DNA of 64,000 bases, taken from GCA-2715645 sp042095375 (GTDB lineage: Bacteria > Bacteroidota > Bacteroidia > Cytophagales > MED-G16). Positions 1 to 9,615 of this stretch are shown one piece after another; the stretch's first letter is position 1; the number at the start of each line of letters is the position of its first letter. The translations under genes were made by a program, and so were the position numbers. The notes beneath the pieces are model-generated. The model made no database searches, had not been told where the DNA came from, and was given only the letters and a program-made list of their open reading frames with translations. The stretch spans positions 62,001-126,000 of the forward strand of contig JBELBJ010000001.1 in the NCBI GenBank assembly GCA_042095375.1, written 5' to 3'.

Positions 1-1963
1 AAATTGGAGTACTTATATGAATCAACCCACTGCACAATATTATAGGGTAGCTACTGATAATAGTTTTCCTTATAATATTTTAGTTGCTCAACAAGATAAT
101 AGTACTCAAAGAATACCGCACAGAGTAAACAGAGGTGGAATATCAGAAAAAGATTGGAAATCTTCTGCGGGAGGAGAAAGTGCACATTTAGCTGCCGATC
201 CACTAAATCCAAAAATAGTCTACGGAGGTAGTTACGGAGGGTATCTAACCAGATTAAATCACGAAACCGGAGAATCTAGATCAATAAATGTTTGGCCAAA
301 TAACCCAATGGGTCATGGAGCTGAAGATATGAAATATAGATTTCAATGGAATTTCCCAATATTTTTTTCTCCTCATAATAAAGAAAAATTATATACTACA
401 TCAAATCATTTCCATCAAACAACTAATGAAGGTCAAACATGGGAAGTAATTAGCCCTGATTTAACTAGAAATGAAAAAGAAAAGCTAGGTCCTTCTGGAG
501 GTCCAATCACAAAAGATAATACAGCCGTTGAATACTATGCCACAATATTTGCAGCATGTGAATCACCATATGAAGAAGGTTTATTATGGGCAGCATCAGA
601 TGATGGCCTTATTCATATATCAAAAGATAGCGGAAATAATTGGGAAAATGTTACACCAAAAAACTCTCCAACCCATATAATGTGGAATAGTGTTGATCCT
701 GATCCTTTTGTAAAAGGTGGACTTTATGTTGCGGGAACACTTTATAAAACTGGTGATTATGAACCATATTTGTATAAAACAAAAGATTATGGAAAAAGTT
801 GGGAAAAAATTGATTTTGGAATACAAAAAAATCATTTTACTAGAGTACTAAGGGCAGATCCAAAAAGAAAAGGTTTACTTTATGCTGGAACTGAATCTGG
901 TGTATATATTTCATTTGATGATGGAAAAAGTTGGAACTCGTTTCAACACAATCTACCTTTAGTTCCAATTACAGACTTAACAATTAAAAATAATAATTTA
1001 ATTGCTGCTACTCAAGGAAGATCAGTTTGGTTAATAGATGATTTAACACCTCTTCACCAACTAAATTATGATGTTTTAAGATCTGATTTTCATATTTTTA
1101 AACCTATTGACTCTTACAGAATGGGATATCCAAGTTGGAGAACAAATTCATCAAAAAATGGAATTAATCATCACAATGGAGTGAAAGTTTTTTTTAATAT
1201 TGATTCAACTAAGGTATGGAAAGACTCGTTAAGGGTTACTCTTGAGTTTATGGACTCTAATAAAAAAACTATAAAAGTATTTTCGAGTTTTTCAAAAGAA
1301 AATACTTTAAAAGTTAACAATGGTTCAAATTCGTTTGTTTGGAATATGAGATATAATAATGCAAAAGGTTTTGATGGATTAATTATGTGGGCCGCAAGTT
1401 TATCAGGACCAAAAGCAATTCCAGGTAAGTATTTTGCAAAGCTTTCAATAAATGGAAAATCTAAAGAAACCGAATTTTTTATTTTAAAGGATGAAAGAAG
1501 TAAATCAACAATTGATGATTTAAAAGATCAGTTTAATTTTTTAATTGAAATTAGAGATAAGATATCTGAAATTCATCAATCTATTTCTGATATGAGACTT
1601 GTAATAAGTCAAATAAATACTTTTAAAAGTAAAATTGAAAATAATGAAGAAATTATTACCAAAATGAAAAATTTAATTGATGAAATAAAAATTATCGAAA
1701 ACGAATTATATCAAACAAAAAATAAAAGTAGACAAGATCCTCTAAACTATCCAATTAAATTAAATAACAAATTAGCTCATTTATCTAGTGTTGCAGGAAA
1801 CGGGAATTATAAACCAACAGATCAAATGATTGAAGTTAAAAATGAATTAATTGAAAAAATAAATCAGGAACTGAAAAAATGGGATTTAATTAAAAAAGAA
1901 AAATTAAAAAATCTCAATAATGAAATCAAAAACATTGATATTGATTTAATATCAATTAATTAA
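1..1963 (+). CDS. VPS10/BNR-repeat secreted protein, 3' part (5' end outside window)
   Basis: The frame is open from the first base, and the first ATG at 17 sits inside the conserved motif (N)QPTAQYYRVATDNSFPY, which lies in the interior of this family. The true start is therefore upstream of the window. The visible ~650 residues hold a sortilin/VPS10-like beta-propeller with repeated BNR-type motifs such as SKDSGNNWENV, TKDYGKSWEKI and SFDDGKSWNSF (roughly residues 130-320), then a beta-rich region, then a Lys/Glu-rich helical C-terminal segment (about 510-648) likely to form coiled coil. Homologues in Bacteroidota are usually around 1000 residues and secreted; substrate and enzymatic activity, if any, are not established. 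No C-terminal secretion tag is obvious. Confidence 0.85.
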   Translation, partial: NWSTYMNQPTAQYYRVATDNSFPYNILVAQQDNSTQRIPHRVNRGGISEKDWKSSAGGESAHLAADPLNPKIVYGGSYGGYLTRLNHETGESRSINVWPNNPMGHGAEDMKYRFQWNFPIFFSPHNKEKLYTTSNHFHQTTNEGQTWEVISPDLTRNEKEKLGPSGGPITKDNTAVEYYATIFAACESPYEEGLLWAASDDGLIHISKDSGNNWENVTPKNSPTHIMWNSVDPDPFVKGGLYVAGTLYKTGDYEPYLYKTKDYGKSWEKIDFGIQKNHFTRVLRADPKRKGLLYAGTESGVYISFDDGKSWNSFQHNLPLVPITDLTIKNNNLIAATQGRSVWLIDDLTPLHQLNYDVLRSDFHIFKPIDSYRMGYPSWRTNSSKNGINHHNGVKVFFNIDSTKVWKDSLRVTLEFMDSNKKTIKVFSSFSKENTLKVNNGSNSFVWNMRYNNAKGFDGLIMWAASLSGPKAIPGKYFAKLSINGKSKETEFFILKDERSKSTIDDLKDQFNFLIEIRDKISEIHQSISDMRLVISQINTFKSKIENNEEIITKMKNLIDEIKIIENELYQTKNKSRQDPLNYPIKLNNKLAHLSSVAGNGNYKPTDQMIEVKNELIEKINQELKKWDLIKKEKLKNLNNEIKNIDIDLISIN

Positions 1964-2003
1964 TTTCGTATTTATTTCATTAATATTTCTAATTCATTAA
2001 AAG

Positions 2004-3317
2004 ATGAGTAACATAGTAGCTATTGTAGGAAGACCAAATGTTGGTAAATCTACTCTTTTCAATAGATTAGTTGAAAAAAGAAAAGCTATTATAGATGATG
2101 AAAGTGGTGTTACAAGAGATAGACATTATGGCATTTCGGAATGGAATGGAAAGAGTTTTACAGTTATTGATACAGGTGGTTATGTAGAAGACAGTAAAGA
2201 TATTTTTGAAAAAAAAATAAAGGATCAAGTTATTCTAGCATTAAATGAAGCTTCAATTATTCTTTTCATGGTAGACTGTAAAGATGGTTTAACTAACTTA
2301 GATATAGATTTTTCAAAAATAATTAGAGTATTAAACAAAAAAACAATTATTGTTGTCAATAAAGCTGACAATTATAAAATTTCATTAAATTCTAATGAGT
2401 TTTTTGAATTAGGATTCAAAGAATCAGAATTAATGCCAATTTCATCTCAAAGCGGATCTGGAACCGGAGAATTACTTGATTTAGTTATTAAGAATTTAGA
2501 TGATAATTCAAATAAACTTCAAGAAAATAAAATACCAAGAATTGCAATTATAGGAAGACCAAATGTTGGTAAATCATCACTTATTAATTTATTACTTGGG
2601 GAAGAAAGAAATATAGTAACTAATATTTCAGGAACAACAAGAGACTCTATAGATTCTATTTACAAACTATTTAATAATGAATTTATTCTTACTGATACAG
2701 CTGGTATAAGAAAAAAAGCTAAAGTAAAAGAAAATATTGAATTTTACTCAGTAATGAGATCTATTCAAGCTATAGAAAATAGTGATTTATGTATTATAAT
2801 GATCGATGCTAATCAAGGCTTTGAAAGTCAAGATATGAATATTTTAAGTCTCGCAACTAAATACAAAAAAGGTATTATTTTAATGATCAATAAATGGGAT
2901 TTAATAAAAAAAGAAAATAATACATCTAAATTATTAGAAGAAAAAATTAATAATAAAATTCAACCTCTTAACTACGTTCCTATCATATTTACTTCAGTTG
3001 TAAAAAAGCAAAGAATTCATAAATTATTAAATATCTGTCAAGAAGTTTATGAAAATAGAAAGCAAAGAATTAGCACATCTAAACTAAATAATACTATTCT
3101 ACCGGAAATTAAAAAATACCCACCTCCTGCAAAAAAAGGGAAACATATTAAAATTAAATATATAACGCAATTGCCAACTAATACACCAACGATTGCTTTT
3201 TTTTGTAATCTCCCACAATATATTAAAGAACCTTATAAAAGATACCTATTAAATAAAATAAGAGAAAAATTTTCATTTGAAGGAGTTCCTATTTCACTTG
3301 TATTTAGAAAGAAATAA
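2004..3317 (+). CDS. der: Ribosome-assembly GTPase Der (EngA)
   Basis: Essential tandem-GTPase acting in late 50S subunit maturation. The 437-residue protein has two P-loops with the identical motif GRPNVGKS, at residues 9-16 and about 184-191, each followed by a G3 element (DTGG, DTAG) and an NKxD element (NKAD, NKWD). The C-terminal KH-like domain ends in the family-typical GVPISLVFRKK. Length and domain order match the family. It follows the VPS10 gene by 40 bp and precedes leuS by about 40 bp; no clear TAnnTTTG promoter is seen in front, so it may be read from upstream. Confidence 0.97.
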   Translation: MSNIVAIVGRPNVGKSTLFNRLVEKRKAIIDDESGVTRDRHYGISEWNGKSFTVIDTGGYVEDSKDIFEKKIKDQVILALNEASIILFMVDCKDGLTNLDIDFSKIIRVLNKKTIIVVNKADNYKISLNSNEFFELGFKESELMPISSQSGSGTGELLDLVIKNLDDNSNKLQENKIPRIAIIGRPNVGKSSLINLLLGEERNIVTNISGTTRDSIDSIYKLFNNEFILTDTAGIRKKAKVKENIEFYSVMRSIQAIENSDLCIIMIDANQGFESQDMNILSLATKYKKGIILMINKWDLIKKENNTSKLLEEKINNKIQPLNYVPIIFTSVVKKQRIHKLLNICQEVYENRKQRISTSKLNNTILPEIKKYPPPAKKGKHIKIKYITQLPTNTPTIAFFCNLPQYIKEPYKRYLLNKIREKFSFEGVPISLVFRKK

Positions 3318-3343
3318 AATCGATAATAATGATAATTTAATAG

Positions 3344-3351
3344 TATTTTTG
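3344..3351 (+). promoter_or_regulatory. Candidate Bacteroidota -7 element of leuS
   Basis: TATTTTTG matches the Bacteroidota -7 consensus TAnnTTTG. No good -33 TTG lies at the expected distance. A start site about 7 nt downstream would leave only a few untranslated bases before ATG 3362, which supports ATG 3362 over the TTG at 3353 as the leuS start. Confidence 0.4.
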
Positions 3352-3361
3352 TTTGAATATT

Positions 3362-6049
3362 ATGCAATACGATTTCTCTAAAATAGAAAGCAATTGGCAA
3401 AAATTTTGGTTAAAAAATAAATCATATAAAACTAAAATAAATAATAAGCCCAAATACTATATTATGGATATGTTTCCATATCCATCTGGTTCTGGTCTAC
3501 ATGTAGGTCATCCTTTAGGATATATTGCATCCGATATTATTTCAAGATATAAAAAATTAAAAGGATTTAATGTCCTACATCCAATGGGATTTGATTCTTT
3601 TGGTCTACCTGCAGAACAATATGCAATTAAAACAGGTAAACATCCAAAAGAGACAACTAAAGAAAATATTGATATTTTCAAAAAACAACTTAATACAATT
3701 GGATTATCTTTTGATTGGGACAGAGAAGTTAGAACTAGTGATAGTAAGTATTATAAATGGACTCAATGGATATTTTTAAAATTGTATAACAGTTATTTTG
3801 ATAAAGAAAAAAATAAGGCTTTACCAATTATAAAGCTATCAATACCAAAAAATTTAAATTTAAAACAGAAAAATGACTTTATTGATTCAAAAAGACTAGC
3901 TTATATTGATGAAATAAATGTTAATTGGTGTGAAGAACTAGGAACAGTTCTTTCTAATGAAGAAGTAATTGGAGGCCTAAGTGAAAGAGGTGGTTTTCCT
4001 GTTATAAGAAAACCAATGAAACAATGGGTAATGAGAATAACCGAATATTCAGAAAGACTTTTAAATGATCTTAAAAATTTAGAATGGCCTGAATCAATCA
4101 AGATTTCTCAAAAAAATTGGATAGGAAAATCTGAAGGAGCTGAAATCTCATTTAAAATTAACAATGATAAATCAATTAAAGTTTTTACTACCAGACCTGA
4201 TACAATTTTTGGTGCTACATATTTGGTTCTTGCACCAGAACATAAACTTATTCCAAAGATAGTTTCTAATGACAAAAGCAAATTAGTTAAAGATTATATA
4301 AATAAAACTTTATCAAAAAGTGAACTTGAAAGACAAGAAAATGAAAAAAACAAAACTGGTATTTTTATAGGAAATTATGCTTTAAACCCTATTTCAAATA
4401 AAAAAATTCCTATATGGATATCTGATTATGTTTTGTCAAGTTATGGTACTGGTGCAATAATGGCAGTCCCTGCCCATGATGAAAGAGATTTTCAGTTTGC
4501 AAAAAAATTTAATCTAAAAATAACTAAAGTAATTGAAAGTAAAAATGATGAAAAATGTTATACTGGAAATGGGAAAATCATAAATTCAGGTGAATTCAAT
4601 GGAATTGATAATAATGATTTCAAAAATATTGTTTGTGATAAATTAAAAGAGATAGGTCAAGGTAAAAAAACAATAAATTATAAACTTAGAGATTGGATAT
4701 TTACTAGACAAAGATATTGGGGTGAACCCATACCTATTTTACATTCAGGTGATGAAAGAATAGCTTTAAAAGAAAATGATTTACCTTTAAAATTACCACC
4801 TGTTAATAGTTATTTACCAACTGATGATGGATCATCTCCATTAGCTAGAAATAAAAAATGGATATCAATTAAAATAAAAGGTAAAAAATATACAAGAGAA
4901 TCAAATACTATGCCTCAATGGGCAGGTTCATGTTGGTACTACCTAAGGTATTTAGACCCAAATAATGATGAGGTTTTTGCTCAAAAGAAAAAAATTAAAT
5001 ATTGGATGCCAGTTGATTTATATATTGGTGGAGCTGAACATGCTGTTCTGCATTTGTTATATTCTAGATTTTGGCATAAGGTATTATATGATTTGGATTA
5101 TGTTAATACAAAAGAACCTTTTAAAAAATTAGTTAATCAAGGAATGATACTTGGAAGATCTAATTTTGTATATAGAATTAAAGGAACTAATAAATATGTA
5201 TCTTATAATTTAAGAAATAAATATAAGTACACAAGATTACATGTAGATGTAGATTTTGTTGAAAATGATGAATTAAATATAAATAAATTTAAAAACTCAT
5301 CGAAAGAATTAGAAAATTCTGAATTTGTTCTAGAAAAAAATAAATATATATGTGGATCTGAAGTTGAAAAGATGTCAAAATCAAAAAGTAATGTTGTAAA
5401 TCCAGATAAAATCATTAAAAAATATGGCGCAGATACACTTAGAATGTATGAAATGTTTTTAGGTCCAATTGAGCAATCTAAACCATGGAATACTAACGGA
5501 ATTGAAGGAGTATTTAAATTTTTAAATAAATTTTGGAGTCTATTTCATATTAATAAAAATTTTGAAGTAAGTGAAGAAAAAGCAAACAATCAAGAATTAA
5601 AAATTTTACATAATGCTATTAAAAAAATAGAACAAGATATTGAAAGGCTATCTCTTAATACTTGTATTAGTCAATTAATGATAACAATCAATGAGTTATC
5701 AAAGTTAAAGTGCAATAAAAAAGAAATACTTAAACCTATAATTATAATTTGTTCTCCTTTTGCACCTCATATTTGTGAAGAATTATGGAAAAAAATTGGA
5801 AATAAAGAATCTATAACCAAAGAAATATATCCAGAATATAATTCTGATTATCTTATTGAAAATGAATATGAATATCCTATTATGATAAATGGAAAATTAA
5901 GGACTAAGCAAAAATTTTCTCTTAATCTTAAAAAACAAGAAATTGAAAAACTAGTAATGAAAAATGAAACTGTATCAAAATGGGTTAAAGAAAGTAAGAT
6001 TAAAAAAGTTATAATTATCCCAAATAAAATAATAAGTTTAGTTTGTTAA
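3362..6049 (+). CDS. leuS: Leucyl-tRNA synthetase
   Basis: Charges tRNA-Leu. Counting from ATG 3362 (895 aa), the class I signature is PYPSGSGLHVGH with HVGH at residues 47-50, and the second signature KMSKS is at 670-674 followed by SNVVNPD. The editing (CP1) domain lies between them and contains the TTRPDTIFGATY element. A TTG at 3353 in the same frame would add three residues, but it directly follows the promoter-like element TATTTTTG, so ATG is preferred. The region 'MILGRSNFVYRIKG...' just before KMSKS is the extended insertion common in Bacteroidota LeuRS. The 3' end overlaps the convergent lipoprotein gene by 12 nt. Confidence 0.97.
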   Translation: MQYDFSKIESNWQKFWLKNKSYKTKINNKPKYYIMDMFPYPSGSGLHVGHPLGYIASDIISRYKKLKGFNVLHPMGFDSFGLPAEQYAIKTGKHPKETTKENIDIFKKQLNTIGLSFDWDREVRTSDSKYYKWTQWIFLKLYNSYFDKEKNKALPIIKLSIPKNLNLKQKNDFIDSKRLAYIDEINVNWCEELGTVLSNEEVIGGLSERGGFPVIRKPMKQWVMRITEYSERLLNDLKNLEWPESIKISQKNWIGKSEGAEISFKINNDKSIKVFTTRPDTIFGATYLVLAPEHKLIPKIVSNDKSKLVKDYINKTLSKSELERQENEKNKTGIFIGNYALNPISNKKIPIWISDYVLSSYGTGAIMAVPAHDERDFQFAKKFNLKITKVIESKNDEKCYTGNGKIINSGEFNGIDNNDFKNIVCDKLKEIGQGKKTINYKLRDWIFTRQRYWGEPIPILHSGDERIALKENDLPLKLPPVNSYLPTDDGSSPLARNKKWISIKIKGKKYTRESNTMPQWAGSCWYYLRYLDPNNDEVFAQKKKIKYWMPVDLYIGGAEHAVLHLLYSRFWHKVLYDLDYVNTKEPFKKLVNQGMILGRSNFVYRIKGTNKYVSYNLRNKYKYTRLHVDVDFVENDELNINKFKNSSKELENSEFVLEKNKYICGSEVEKMSKSKSNVVNPDKIIKKYGADTLRMYEMFLGPIEQSKPWNTNGIEGVFKFLNKFWSLFHINKNFEVSEEKANNQELKILHNAIKKIEQDIERLSLNTCISQLMITINELSKLKCNKKEILKPIIIICSPFAPHICEELWKKIGNKESITKEIYPEYNSDYLIENEYEYPIMINGKLRTKQKFSLNLKKQEIEKLVMKNETVSKWVKESKIKKVIIIPNKIISLVC

Positions 6050-6715
6050 TTTTTTAATTATTTTATTAAAAACTGGTTGATTGATCTTTTCAACCCATAG
6101 GTTATACATTTTTCTAGAAGGATGCAAATTATCAAAAGCAATTAGACTTGTATCAAATTCAGCTAATCTTGAAATTTCTGTAATATCAAAATACATTATA
6201 TTATATTTTTTTGAAATCATTTTATTAATAGAATTATAAGAATTTATCTCATTATATATATTTTTTTTCTCTTCTTCAGTACTAATAAATGACGTAACGC
6301 CATAATCAGGTATTGATAGTACAAAAACATTGTTTTTATTCTTTGAATATCCTATTGCTTTAATTAATAGCTTTTCAAAATCTATACTATAATTTGAAAT
6401 ATCATAACCTCGATACTGATTATTTACTCCTATTAAAAGAGAAACTAAGTCATATTTTTCTTTGATTCCTAATAAATTTAATGAATCGAGTAATTCATCA
6501 GTTGTCCAACCTGTCTTTGCAACTACAGTTACTTTATCTATAATTTTTTCTTCAAAATTTAATTTATTTTTTAATTGAATAGGATAAGAATATAAATAAT
6601 TGACAGATTCTCCAATGGTATAAGAATCTCCTAACGCAAGATATGAAATATTATTTTCAAGGTCTTTGTTATAGGAACATGAAAATAAAATTAAAAAAAA
6701 TAAAAATCTTATCAC
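6038..6715 (-). CDS. SGNH/GDSL-family hydrolase lipoprotein
   Basis: A 225-residue esterase-like protein with a lipoprotein signal (hydrophobic MIRFLFFLILFSC, lipobox Cys about residue 13), so probably anchored in the cell envelope. Family blocks are visible: GDSYTIGES near residue 29 (block I Ser), the GVNNQYRG block III Asn, and DNLHPSRKMY with the Asp-His pair near the C terminus. Substrate unknown; this subgroup often acts on acyl esters or sugar acetyls. Its start overlaps the stop of the preceding small gene by one base (TAATG), so translation is probably coupled. It converges on leuS with a 12-nt 3' overlap. Confidence 0.88.
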   Translation of the reverse strand: MIRFLFFLILFSCSYNKDLENNISYLALGDSYTIGESVNYLYSYPIQLKNKLNFEEKIIDKVTVVAKTGWTTDELLDSLNLLGIKEKYDLVSLLIGVNNQYRGYDISNYSIDFEKLLIKAIGYSKNKNNVFVLSIPDYGVTSFISTEEEKKNIYNEINSYNSINKMISKKYNIMYFDITEISRLAEFDTSLIAFDNLHPSRKMYNLWVEKINQPVFNKIIKKLTN

Positions 6716-6900
6716 TAGATTAATCTTCTCAGGATTATAAATAAAACACCTAATAAAAACATAATAATAGATATTTTATTAACAGTATGCATTGCTTTAA
6801 TACTAAAGTTTGTTTTTCTATTAGGGTCTTTTTTTCTGAAAAAATAATTTGCTACTTCAGAAAAATCAAAATAATAAGATATTTTTTTCTTTTTACTCAT
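6715..6900 (-). CDS. Small single-span membrane protein (DUF6728-like)
   Basis: A 61-residue protein with a charged N-terminal half (KKKK..., FRKKDPNRKTN) and one C-terminal hydrophobic helix (about residues 42-57) ending in RRLI. The pattern YFFRKKDPNRKTNFSIKAMHTVNKIS resembles a short Bacteroidota-specific family that I believe is catalogued as DUF6728, but I cannot confirm that here. It lies 6 bp after ispG and overlaps the SGNH gene by one base, so it is part of the same transcript. No function is known. Confidence 0.7.
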   Translation of the reverse strand: MSKKKKISYYFDFSEVANYFFRKKDPNRKTNFSIKAMHTVNKISIIMFLLGVLFIILRRLI

Positions 6901-6906
6901 AACTAT

Positions 6907-8832
6907 TTATTTAGGTTCTGTCCAATTTCCATCTTCTTTAATTAATTCAATAAGTTCATCGACACCATCTTTATAATGAACTGAACGTTTAACAACTTCT
7001 TTTCCTCTATAAAGTGTAATTTTGTCTTTACCAGATCCAACATATCCATAGTCTGCATCTGCCATTTCACCAGGACCATTTACAATACAACCCATTATTC
7101 CAATTTTCAATCCTTTTAGGTGATCCGTTCTGCTTCTTATATTTTTAGTAGTTTCTTGTAAATCAAATAAAGTTCTTCCACATGAAGGACAAGAAATAAA
7201 ATCTGTAGATGTAACTCTGACCCTAGAGCCTTGTAATATTTTAAAGCATAAAAAATTAATTTTTGCAAGCTCATCAATTTGATTTTGATTTGAAGAAACA
7301 AATATTCCATCTCCAAATCCTTGAAGAAACAAACCACCAATATCAGTTGATGAATAAACTATGGTGTTATCATATGATATATTTTCATAATTATTATAAA
7401 TAATTACAGGATTATCTAAATCAATAATTTTCATAAAAAATGAACGAATATCAGGCATAAAATGTTCATTTTTTGACTCTATAATTAATACAAAATTTTT
7501 GGGTAGTTTTAATTGTTTTAAAAATTTTAAATCACCCGTTTTTAATTTTAGAAAATTTATCTTATCGGAATACTCATTATCTATATTATCAAAATCAAAA
7601 ATATTAATTAAAGGATAACATGATTTTCTATTATCCAATTCCTTCCAAGTATTATAATCATAAATGACATTATACTCAAAATGAATTAAACTTGATTTAT
7701 TACTCCCTAAATATAAATAGTCTGGAGATGTATCTATCTTCGTAAAAGATTTTTTATTGCTATCAAATAATATACCTAACTTATTTAAATTGGTATTAGT
7801 TAACTTTTCAATTTTTGACAAATCAGAAATTACAATAGGCACATTTTCTCCTCCAATATTTTGAATTCTTTTTGATTCTCTTTTTTCATATTGAAATGGT
7901 GAAAAAACAATATTTTTTGGAACTTTTATCTTTTTGTGGTTTTTCCTGGTTTTATACCTATCAACCAAAATTTTTGCTATTGGAGGTTCAAATTCTGGAG
8001 GTTCAGTAAGCGAAACTCTTACAGTATCACCTATTCCCTCATCAAGTAGTGTTCCAATACCTATAGCAGATTTAATTCTTCCGTCCTCTCCTTCTCCAGC
8101 TTCAGTAACACCCAAATGAAGCGGATAGTTTTTTAAATTCGAATTATCCATTTTTTCAACAAGCAGTCTATAAGCATGGACCATTACTAGAGGATTACTT
8201 GCTTTCATTGATAAAACAATATTATAAAAATTATGATCTTCACATATTCTAAGATATTCTAAAGCTGACTCTACCATACCTAATGGGGTATCACCAAATC
8301 TACTCATTATTCTATCAGATAAAGAACCATGATTAGTTCCAATTCTCATAGCAGTACCATTAGTTTTACATATTTTAATTAGTGGAGAAACTCTTTCATA
8401 AATTCTTTCAATCTCAGCATGATAAGAATCATCATCATATTCTATATTTTTAAAACTTTTTTTATCAGCAAAATTTCCAGGATTTATTCTAACCTTTTCA
8501 ACTATTTGAGCAGCAATTTCCGCTGCATTTGGAGTGAAATGAATGTCTGCTATTAAAGGGACTTCAAAACCTTTTTTTTTCAATATGTTTTTTATATTTC
8601 TTAAATTTTTTGCCTCATTGATACTTGGAGCGGTGATTCTTATATATTCCGAACCGGAATTAATCATTCTTATTGCTTCTTCAACTGTTGCATTGGTATT
8701 CATTGTATCAGAAGTAGTCATTGATTGAATCCTAATAGGATTATCACCTCCAATTACAGAATCACCAATAGAAACAGGAAAAGATTTTCTTCTTTTATAA
8801 TTGAATAGATAATTATTATAGATATTAATCAA
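6907..8832 (-). CDS. ispG: 4-hydroxy-3-methylbut-2-enyl diphosphate synthase, long form
   Basis: Reduces MEcPP to HMBPP in the MEP isoprenoid pathway, using a 4Fe-4S cluster. The protein is 641 residues, the long architecture of Bacteroidota, Chlamydiae and plants: an N-terminal TIM barrel (about 1-290), a diverged middle insert domain (about 290-530) and a C-terminal reductase domain. The cluster ligands are present as C548 and C551 (CPSCGRTLFD) and C582 (GCIVNGPGE), with Glu589 as the likely fourth ligand. It follows the broken dehydrogenase gene by 9 bp on the same strand. SufBCDS in this window would supply its cluster. Confidence 0.96.
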   Translation of the reverse strand: MINIYNNYLFNYKRRKSFPVSIGDSVIGGDNPIRIQSMTTSDTMNTNATVEEAIRMINSGSEYIRITAPSINEAKNLRNIKNILKKKGFEVPLIADIHFTPNAAEIAAQIVEKVRINPGNFADKKSFKNIEYDDDSYHAEIERIYERVSPLIKICKTNGTAMRIGTNHGSLSDRIMSRFGDTPLGMVESALEYLRICEDHNFYNIVLSMKASNPLVMVHAYRLLVEKMDNSNLKNYPLHLGVTEAGEGEDGRIKSAIGIGTLLDEGIGDTVRVSLTEPPEFEPPIAKILVDRYKTRKNHKKIKVPKNIVFSPFQYEKRESKRIQNIGGENVPIVISDLSKIEKLTNTNLNKLGILFDSNKKSFTKIDTSPDYLYLGSNKSSLIHFEYNVIYDYNTWKELDNRKSCYPLINIFDFDNIDNEYSDKINFLKLKTGDLKFLKQLKLPKNFVLIIESKNEHFMPDIRSFFMKIIDLDNPVIIYNNYENISYDNTIVYSSTDIGGLFLQGFGDGIFVSSNQNQIDELAKINFLCFKILQGSRVRVTSTDFISCPSCGRTLFDLQETTKNIRSRTDHLKGLKIGIMGCIVNGPGEMADADYGYVGSGKDKITLYRGKEVVKRSVHYKDGVDELIELIKEDGNWTEPK

Positions 8833-8841
8833 TTTTTAAAA

Positions 8842-9552
8842 TTAAATATCACCAAGTTGAGGTCTAATGATAATTTCTTCTACAGTGGAACCACTAGACA
8901 TATTATAAATAGAAAATATTGATTCTGCTATATCATTGGGTTGTACAAAACGATTTTTATCAAATTCTGAACCATCCCAGCTAGATGTTAATGTTGCTCC
9001 TGGAAGAACAGATGTTACTTTTATTCCTTTATCTTTCAACTCTTCTCTTAATCATAAACTCATACCATATAAAGCAAACTTCGAAACACAATATGATCCA
9101 CCATTACTGTAAGCAATTTTACTAGCTATTGAGCAAATATTGAATATGTGGCCTTTTTTTCTAGATAACATAGATGGAATTAAACCCCTACTTATATAAT
9201 AGTTCGAATATAGATTGGTATTGATCATTCTTTCCAAAACACCCTCATCCTCATTATAAATTTTTCCAGGTGAAAAAATACCTACATTATTAACTAATAA
9301 ATCTAAATTTCTTTTAAAAGATTTAACATAATCAATAAAATTTTGGCATTCTTTTTCTTTTGAAAGGTCTGACTGAATAAAATTAACTGAAACAGTTTTA
9401 GATTCTTTATTTACATCTTCTTTTAACTTAGATAAATCATCTAAATTTCTCGAACAAGTAATTATATCAAAGTTCATTTTTGCAAACTTTAAAATAATTG
9501 ATCTTCCAATTCCTTTAGATCCACCAGTAATTACTAACAATTTATTTTTCAT
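8842..9552 (-). pseudogene. Short-chain dehydrogenase/reductase interrupted by an in-frame TGA
   Basis: Read through, this is a normal-sized SDR of about 236 residues. The Rossmann motif TGGSKGIG is at residues 9-16, NNVG follows, a catalytic Ser lies in ICSIAS, and Y154/K158 form YxxxK. At codon 167 (plus-strand bases 9052-9054, minus-strand TGA) the frame stops, then continues in the same frame with the conserved LREELKDKGIKVTSVLPGAT. No frameshift is needed. The 166-residue product would keep the catalytic residues but lose the C-terminal helices and substrate loop. A separate start for the downstream part (TTG at 9039) is unconvincing. It may be a recent nonsense mutation or a base-call error; TGA is an ordinary stop elsewhere in this window (sufS, hppA). 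It lies 9 bp upstream of ispG. Confidence 0.8.
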
Positions 9553-9615
9553 TAATTTAAATTATGATAATTATTTACGAAATTGTAAAACATTGTTTAA
9601 AAATATATCAAATAA

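Noticed and set aside
17..60. ATG at 17 as the real start of the first gene
   Set aside because: The frame is open to base 2 and the ATG lies inside a conserved family motif; no signal peptide follows. The gene begins outside the window.
8842..9039. Independent 65-residue gene
   Set aside because: It is the in-frame C-terminal part of the dehydrogenase after the TGA, and its only start would be a TTG with no supporting context.
9052..9054. TGA read as Trp or selenocysteine
   Set aside because: TGA is used as the stop of sufS and hppA here, and no adjacent SECIS-like stem is apparent; a nonsense mutation or base error is simpler.
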